Source: Spinacia oleracea
Lineage: Eukaryota; Streptophyta; Magnoliopsida; Caryophyllales; Amaranthaceae
NCBI RefSeq assembly: GCF_020520425.1
Contig: NC_079488.1
Span: 35,641,247 to 35,705,246, forward strand
Direction of reading: 5' to 3'
Length of the DNA stretch: 64,000 bases
The notes below the pieces were generated by a model. It saw only the letters and a list, made by a program, of their open reading frames with translations, was not told the DNA's origin and made no database searches. This document shows, piece after piece, positions 59,388-64,000 of this stretch. Position 1 is the stretch's first letter; each line of letters starts with the position of its first letter. The translations under genes were made by a program, and so were the position numbers.

Positions 59388-62300
59388 GTTAGCCCCCACT
59401 GTGACTGAGTCTTGGAGTAAGACGATGGTCAAAGTATTAGACGGAGTGCGTCGCACAAGCCATGGTGACCTGTTTTTGCGAGGGTCTCACGAGCCCCCGA
59501 GTGATAACATTTGACTTAAGGGTCATCACTTGAAGTGTCGACATATCCCTCACGTGTCATTGGGATTTGTCAACGGATAGTATAGAATACTCCCTCACTT
59601 TGTCATTGGAAGTATCTAAAGAGGCGTAGGAACTCCCTCACTTTGTCATTGGGAGTAGCTACAGATGTTTTCGAAATCAAAGCTATAAAGTGTAATTGGG
59701 CCTAGCCAAGCCCAATCACGAGGTAAAAAATGTTTTTAAAGATTCTCATTTTCAGGGTTAGCTAAACGAGAAAACCCCCTTGTTTTTATGGGACGTAAAA
59801 CGAAGGAAAATCCAGCACATCGTTCTTTTTTTTGGAAAAACGGAAAACCAATCTTTTAAATTTTGGAAAAAAGGGAAACTACTCACATCGCTTTTTTGGA
59901 AAAAACGGAAAACCAAAAGATACTCACATCGTTCTTTTTTGAAAAAACGGAAAACCAAAAGCTACTCACATCGTTTTTGGGAAAAACGGAAAACCAAAAG
60001 CTACTCACATCGTTCTTCTTTGGAAAAACGGAAAACCAAAAGCTACTCACATCGTTTTTGGGAAAAACGGAAAACCAAAAAAGTTATCGCTGCAGCGACT
60101 AAGGACCTGCGCGGTTAGTGGCGCAGACCCCGCTGGCTAAAGATGGCGAGCCTGTAAACATATATTTTTTTTTGAAGATTCTTTTTCGAAAACTGAGGAC
60201 CTGCGCGGTTAGTGACGCAGACCCCGCCCGCTGAAGGTGGGCGAGCCTGTTTTTGTTTTTTGAAGAACTTATTTTCTTTCGAGGGATGCTCGGATTTAGT
60301 TGCAACCTGAATGTGGGTTGACAACGTGCTTAGACAGACCATTGTCTTGTGGTCATCATCTTTCATGGTTTTGAGCTAGTCTTTACGGCTCAATTTTGCC
60401 ACTACCTGGTTCCTTGATTAGGGGACCATGTATAAGTATCAACGGCGACCTTTGTCTTGAGGTCGTAAACCGGTTTTATCTATTGAGATATCCAGACACG
60501 GGACTTCGTACAGCGTAGTCTGGCAATATTGTTTTACCTTTGCATAATATATATTTTCTTTCGAGCCCCCAAGCACTCGTGCTTGACGGTCATTTCTTGT
60601 CAAAGAGGTTCCTTGGGGATACGCGTTCTGTAATGTCCTTGATCGTGTTTGGGATTGTGCTCGTAAGTGCGAGCGACCCTTGTAGTGGTGTGCTACTCTT
60701 AACAAAGCCGTGAGGTGCGACTTTGAGAAATCAACAATTCTCGAGTCTAACGGATACGGCAGGGCCCTATAGAAATCAGGGGCCCTTTTTTGGGTTTGAG
60801 ATCATTTACGGCGCCCAGGCCTGGGCGTTGAAACAATTCATGCCCTAGGTTGGGCGTTGAAAATGTTGTTTGGGCTGGTCTTTTGATGACACAGTTGGCC
60901 TCTTGTTCGTTCTTTTATTTTACTTGGAAATTCTACGCATTCTCTTCTCTTTTTTTCCTTTTTTTTTGGAACGTAGAATTTTAGAGATCACAATTAGATG
61001 AGCTGATTTTCAGCGCCCAGGGATGGGCGTTGGAATATCTGGCGCCTGGTCCTGGGCGTTGAAAGTGCGTCCCAGGCAGGACTTTCTCGTGATGATTTCT
61101 CGAGAAGCCGTAGCCGATTGGTGGACTACGGTGTTTGTCGCTTTGGGGCGATTATTTAAAGGAACCGTCGTTCTTAAGGCGTACCGTTGTTGCAATAGTT
61201 GGGCGAGTCTATATGGCCCGAGAAACGTACCTTGAGGCGTAAGACTTTGATCGCTCTTGTTGCTATTTTGAACTATATTTCTCTTTTGAACGTGTTCGTG
61301 AATGTTCGATACTTAGAATGTATGTGCGAACGAGCATTCATAGAATGGCCGTTGCGTGCGGTCCATTAATCAGTTCGCTTGAATCTTTTTATTTTTTGAG
61401 CAATGACTGATACTGAATAATTTGCTTAGAAGCTTGATAGGGTTCAGGCCCGTTCATGAAGTGGGCTCAAGCATCGTGCCCTTTCGATCGTTCAAACATT
61501 TGCTTCGAGATTTTTTTATTTTGCTATGGTCGTTTCGTAGCTTGGAGCCCCCAAGTATGCATGTTGGGATTCTTCCTTTTGGCGTACGATTTTTGTAGGT
61601 TCTTTCGAGAAAGATGCCTTGGGGTTCCGCTCGTGTAGGTGCGAGCTATCCTTCCGTGGTAGGTAATATTTTGCTACCTTTAATCCTTAATGTAGAAGTC
61701 GTGTGGCTTGCATTTTGAATTTGGGCGATAAGTAGTCTTTGCCTCTTTTACACATGCTCTTGGTCGTGCCCGCATTAGTGCAATATGCCTTACTCTTTTT
61801 TAGACTTGTATCGTGGGACGGTTGAACTTATGGTGCGACGTAGGCTTGTGTGGCCTACAGTGTGTCTTAGAACATTGCTCCAGGTGTTGGGATATCATTA
61901 TTATATATTTTTTTGCATTGGAGTATTTCATCACGCCTCGTTCAGGTGTTCTAACAAGTGTAGCACCTTCTGCGTGGGTGTGCACGGGTTATCACTTCGT
62001 TCGATGCGAGGATTCATAGGTGTTTCTTTCTTATTTTTATATCTGGGCAAAACTTGGCTAGCAGAAAGATTCAGCGCCCAGGCTGGGGCGTTAAAGATAT
62101 CAGCGCCCAGCTCTGGGCATTGAAAGTGATTTCTGGGTATATTTTGATAGTTCTTATCCTTGATTTTTCTTTCGCTTTTGCTTTGGAACGAGGTAGACTG
62201 TGTAACGGGCGCTTATAGGGCGAGCGTTAGGTGCAGTAGTTTGATCGGAGTTTTGGTGACTCGCGATTTTCAGTTACCCTTGTTAGTGGGGTGACTTTAT

Positions 62301-64000
62301 GTATTCTAAGTAGTGCTTAGAATTTGGGAGGGGTTGTAGCCATTCTAAGGTTCGTTTTACACGATTAAAGTTTAGGATTGTGCCCCTATGACGTGTGTAT
62401 AGCATTAGCATCGAGAATTTGCGATGAAATCATCATTTCGAGCATTTTTAGAGTGTTTTTCTCAAGCCTCCAACTGTAGCTACGGGATTGGCTTGGTGCT
62501 ATAATGCCTTGCATACGTTTTTATGCATTCATGGTGACATGGATCATGAATAGTTTGAACCAGACTCGTTTAGTGCGAGGTACGTTCGAGTAGTGATCTG
62601 CTACTTCTCTTGTAAATGTCGTATTGTGCGACATTGCCATGGTCAAGGTAGTCACATGTTGAAGTGTGCCTTGACCAAAAGCTAGGTGCCTTTCTTTACC
62701 CATAACCATGTTTGGAAATCTTTCGACTCACTTGCAACATTGAGATAAACGCATACTTAGCTTAAACCAACGACACTTTATTATGTTCGAAAAAATTATT
62801 TGAAAATTATTTGAAATCCGAGTCCTACTGTGTACAATCCGAGGTGTCCTAAGTAGGTTGACTTATATAAGGGTTCGTACAGGATTACATGAGTGAATCA
62901 AAATACTGTTACGATGTTTGGAATGCTGTCTAAGGATTTGCTAGAGGCCAGGGTGTAGGCGTCAAGATATTGCTTGTGCCCGTTTGGCACATGCTTTAGG
63001 CTTTTAGGGCCATCTTTTCCAGAATTGCGGGAATATAAACCGTTTTCAAATTGACTTAGATTTACTTGGTGTATGTCCGTACAAAAGGTCAAGGTATATT
63101 TAGTTCTTTCCCTAGCTCTTTCATTTCAATTTTTAGCCCCTAGTTGCTGTTATGTCTTCCCATTAATGATGCTTTCAGATTTCGATTTTAGATGCCCGTG
63201 TCATATGTCTGAGTAGGGTGAGCCTTGGTTAAGTGCCAAGTCCTATTGACAATGTCTGATTTTTTTTCAAAGGGGATTAGCAAGCATTCGAATTACCATG
63301 AACGGGTGCCCTGAGTTCGAAGGAACGATGGGGGGATGCCATAGAACAATCCTCTTCATTGCAAGCTTACTGTCTTTACTACTTGTTGGCGATTATGACT
63401 GTGTCTAGTGGTGAAAGCAGGTCTTTAAGTGAGTTAGTTTGCTTTTGGGAGGGTCAAGTCGAGTACTTTAGAGGTCATGGACTCTTGCACTAGCCCCCAT
63501 TCAATTGAGGCAAAGCGATCTTTTGAGTCTTGGCTAAGTGCCTAGGAGTGTGAGTGCTCCTTCTGGCAAGGGTACGTGCCCTTATTATTTTTTGATGTGT
63601 GCTCATTAATTTTGGCATCTGGATGACTTGGATTCTTCCTTTGACTTAAATATTTCTTTCGACTTGGATTGCAAGTAATTAGATTTCAATAAGGGACTTC
63701 TATTTTTTATTCTTGTTTTTCTATAGGCTTTAATATTTTTGCAAATTGATTGGACCGAATCATGGATTGCCTACGTATCCGCCTTAAATAGATTTAATTT
63801 GGAATCAGGTCTTGCGTAGTTCTTAGCCAGAAAATGGTTTCTTAGAATGCTGATTTTAAACAAGTACGTTCTAAGGTGGAACCGTAATGTTTGAAATAGG
63901 ATGAGATAAGTGAAGTTCATTATTATTTTAATCTGCTGCTTTGCCGTAAGCCAAAATTTTGTTTTATTTTTTAAGTACATGTATTTGCACAAAAATCTTT
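59388..64000 (-). other. Repeat-rich non-coding interior of element C
   Basis: No frame above about 112 codons and no known domain on either strand. Degenerate repeats dominate. A unit near 60540-61070 recurs near 61535-62130: AGCCCCCAAG, then CCTTGGGG, then GTGCGAGC, a ~300-bp spacer, and GGCCTGGGCGTTGAAA-like hairpins. A weaker third copy is at about 62460-62700. This suggests a tandem array with a ~1-kb period. Also present are a ~56-bp duplication at 59590-59655 (ACTCCCTCACTTTGTCATTG) and a ~90-bp duplication at 60102-60250 (GGACCTGCGCGGTTAGTG). Confidence 0.65.
59817..60083. repeat. ~40-bp tandem repeat in element C
   Basis: About six copies of a unit built from GGAAAAACGGAAAACCAAAA and GCTACTCACATCGTT. 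Copies alternate between a TTTTTGGG and a TCTTCTTTGG form, which suggests an 80-bp higher-order unit in the last four copies. It creates Lys/Thr-rich ORFs on the plus strand that are not genes. Confidence 0.92.

Larger units (their letters stand above)
53307..64000 (-). mobile_element. LTR element C: 3' LTR (with CACTA-2) and part of its interior
   Basis: The LTR runs from TGAGGGGTTCGAAAAAGC to GTAGGTGTCTACA at 59387, about 1.47 kb once CACTA-2 is removed. On the minus strand the bases before the LTR read AGTGGGGGCTAAC, a good purine tract, and the LTR starts TGTAGACACC. So the element reads leftward and this is its 3' LTR. The 4.6 kb of interior seen here have no gag-pol frames. A long repeat-rich region after pol is known in Tat-lineage elements such as Retand and Ogre, and I infer that class. 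The other LTR is outside the window. Confidence 0.78.

Noticed and set aside
59817..60083. Regular repeats that could suggest a CRISPR array
   Set aside because: The units are directly adjacent without unique spacers and the genome is a plant's. It is a simple tandem repeat.
61785..62123. 112-codon plus-strand ORF in element C
   Set aside because: No domain; it ends in the hairpin repeat and overlaps other short frames. The surrounding 4.6 kb look non-coding.

Overview
The window is nuclear DNA of a flowering plant. It is AT-rich intergenic sequence built almost wholly of transposable elements: Ty1/copia and Ty3/gypsy LTR retrotransposons, three CACTA (En/Spm) DNA transposons, Mutator-like (MULE) and Stowaway elements, and a probable Helitron end. 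Introns with GT/AG borders occur in transposon genes and in captured host-gene pieces. The repeat types remind me of Amaranthaceae such as spinach, but that is an impression, not a proof. I found no intact host gene, rRNA, tRNA or CRISPR array.

Layout. Positions 1-7139 are AT-rich DNA with small DNA transposons (113-396, 779-1043, 1071-2374, 2570-3783), a Helitron-like 3' end at 4222, an (AT)n tract, a callose synthase fragment (6048-6266) and a short acidic reading frame cut off by the next element. From 7140 everything is a nest. Copia A (7140-31503, minus strand, decayed gag-pol at 23597-27548) carries copia B inside its lower LTR (8157-18555; its two LTRs are identical by eye and it has a 5-bp target duplication). 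CACTA-3 lies inside its interior (19761-23562) and holds three spliced exons of a SEC16 gene. A gypsy element starts inside its upper LTR (31504).

The gypsy element (31504-53306 and beyond) codes only for gag and an aspartic protease and lacks reverse transcriptase and integrase. Its gag is split by the 14.4-kb CACTA-1 (34442-48812). CACTA-1 has a nearly complete TNP2-type transposase (44293-47593) and a second multi-exon gene with Transposase_24, DUF8039-like and Ulp1 (C48) protease parts (35048-41694). That second gene is broken by a lone LTR (38175-39643) and by a MULE with a perfect 9-bp target duplication (40279-41265).

The gypsy 3' LTR is interrupted at 53307 by LTR element C, of the same family as the lone LTR. 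Element C's LTR is interrupted by CACTA-2 (54488-59094), which carries an exon of the plastid cytochrome c assembly gene CCS1 with a nonsense mutation. From 59388 to the end is the non-coding, repeat-rich interior of element C. The relative order of insertions can be read directly from the nesting. The most unusual observation is a tandem repeat of about 161 bp, found in two opposed blocks of CACTA-1 and again in CACTA-2.
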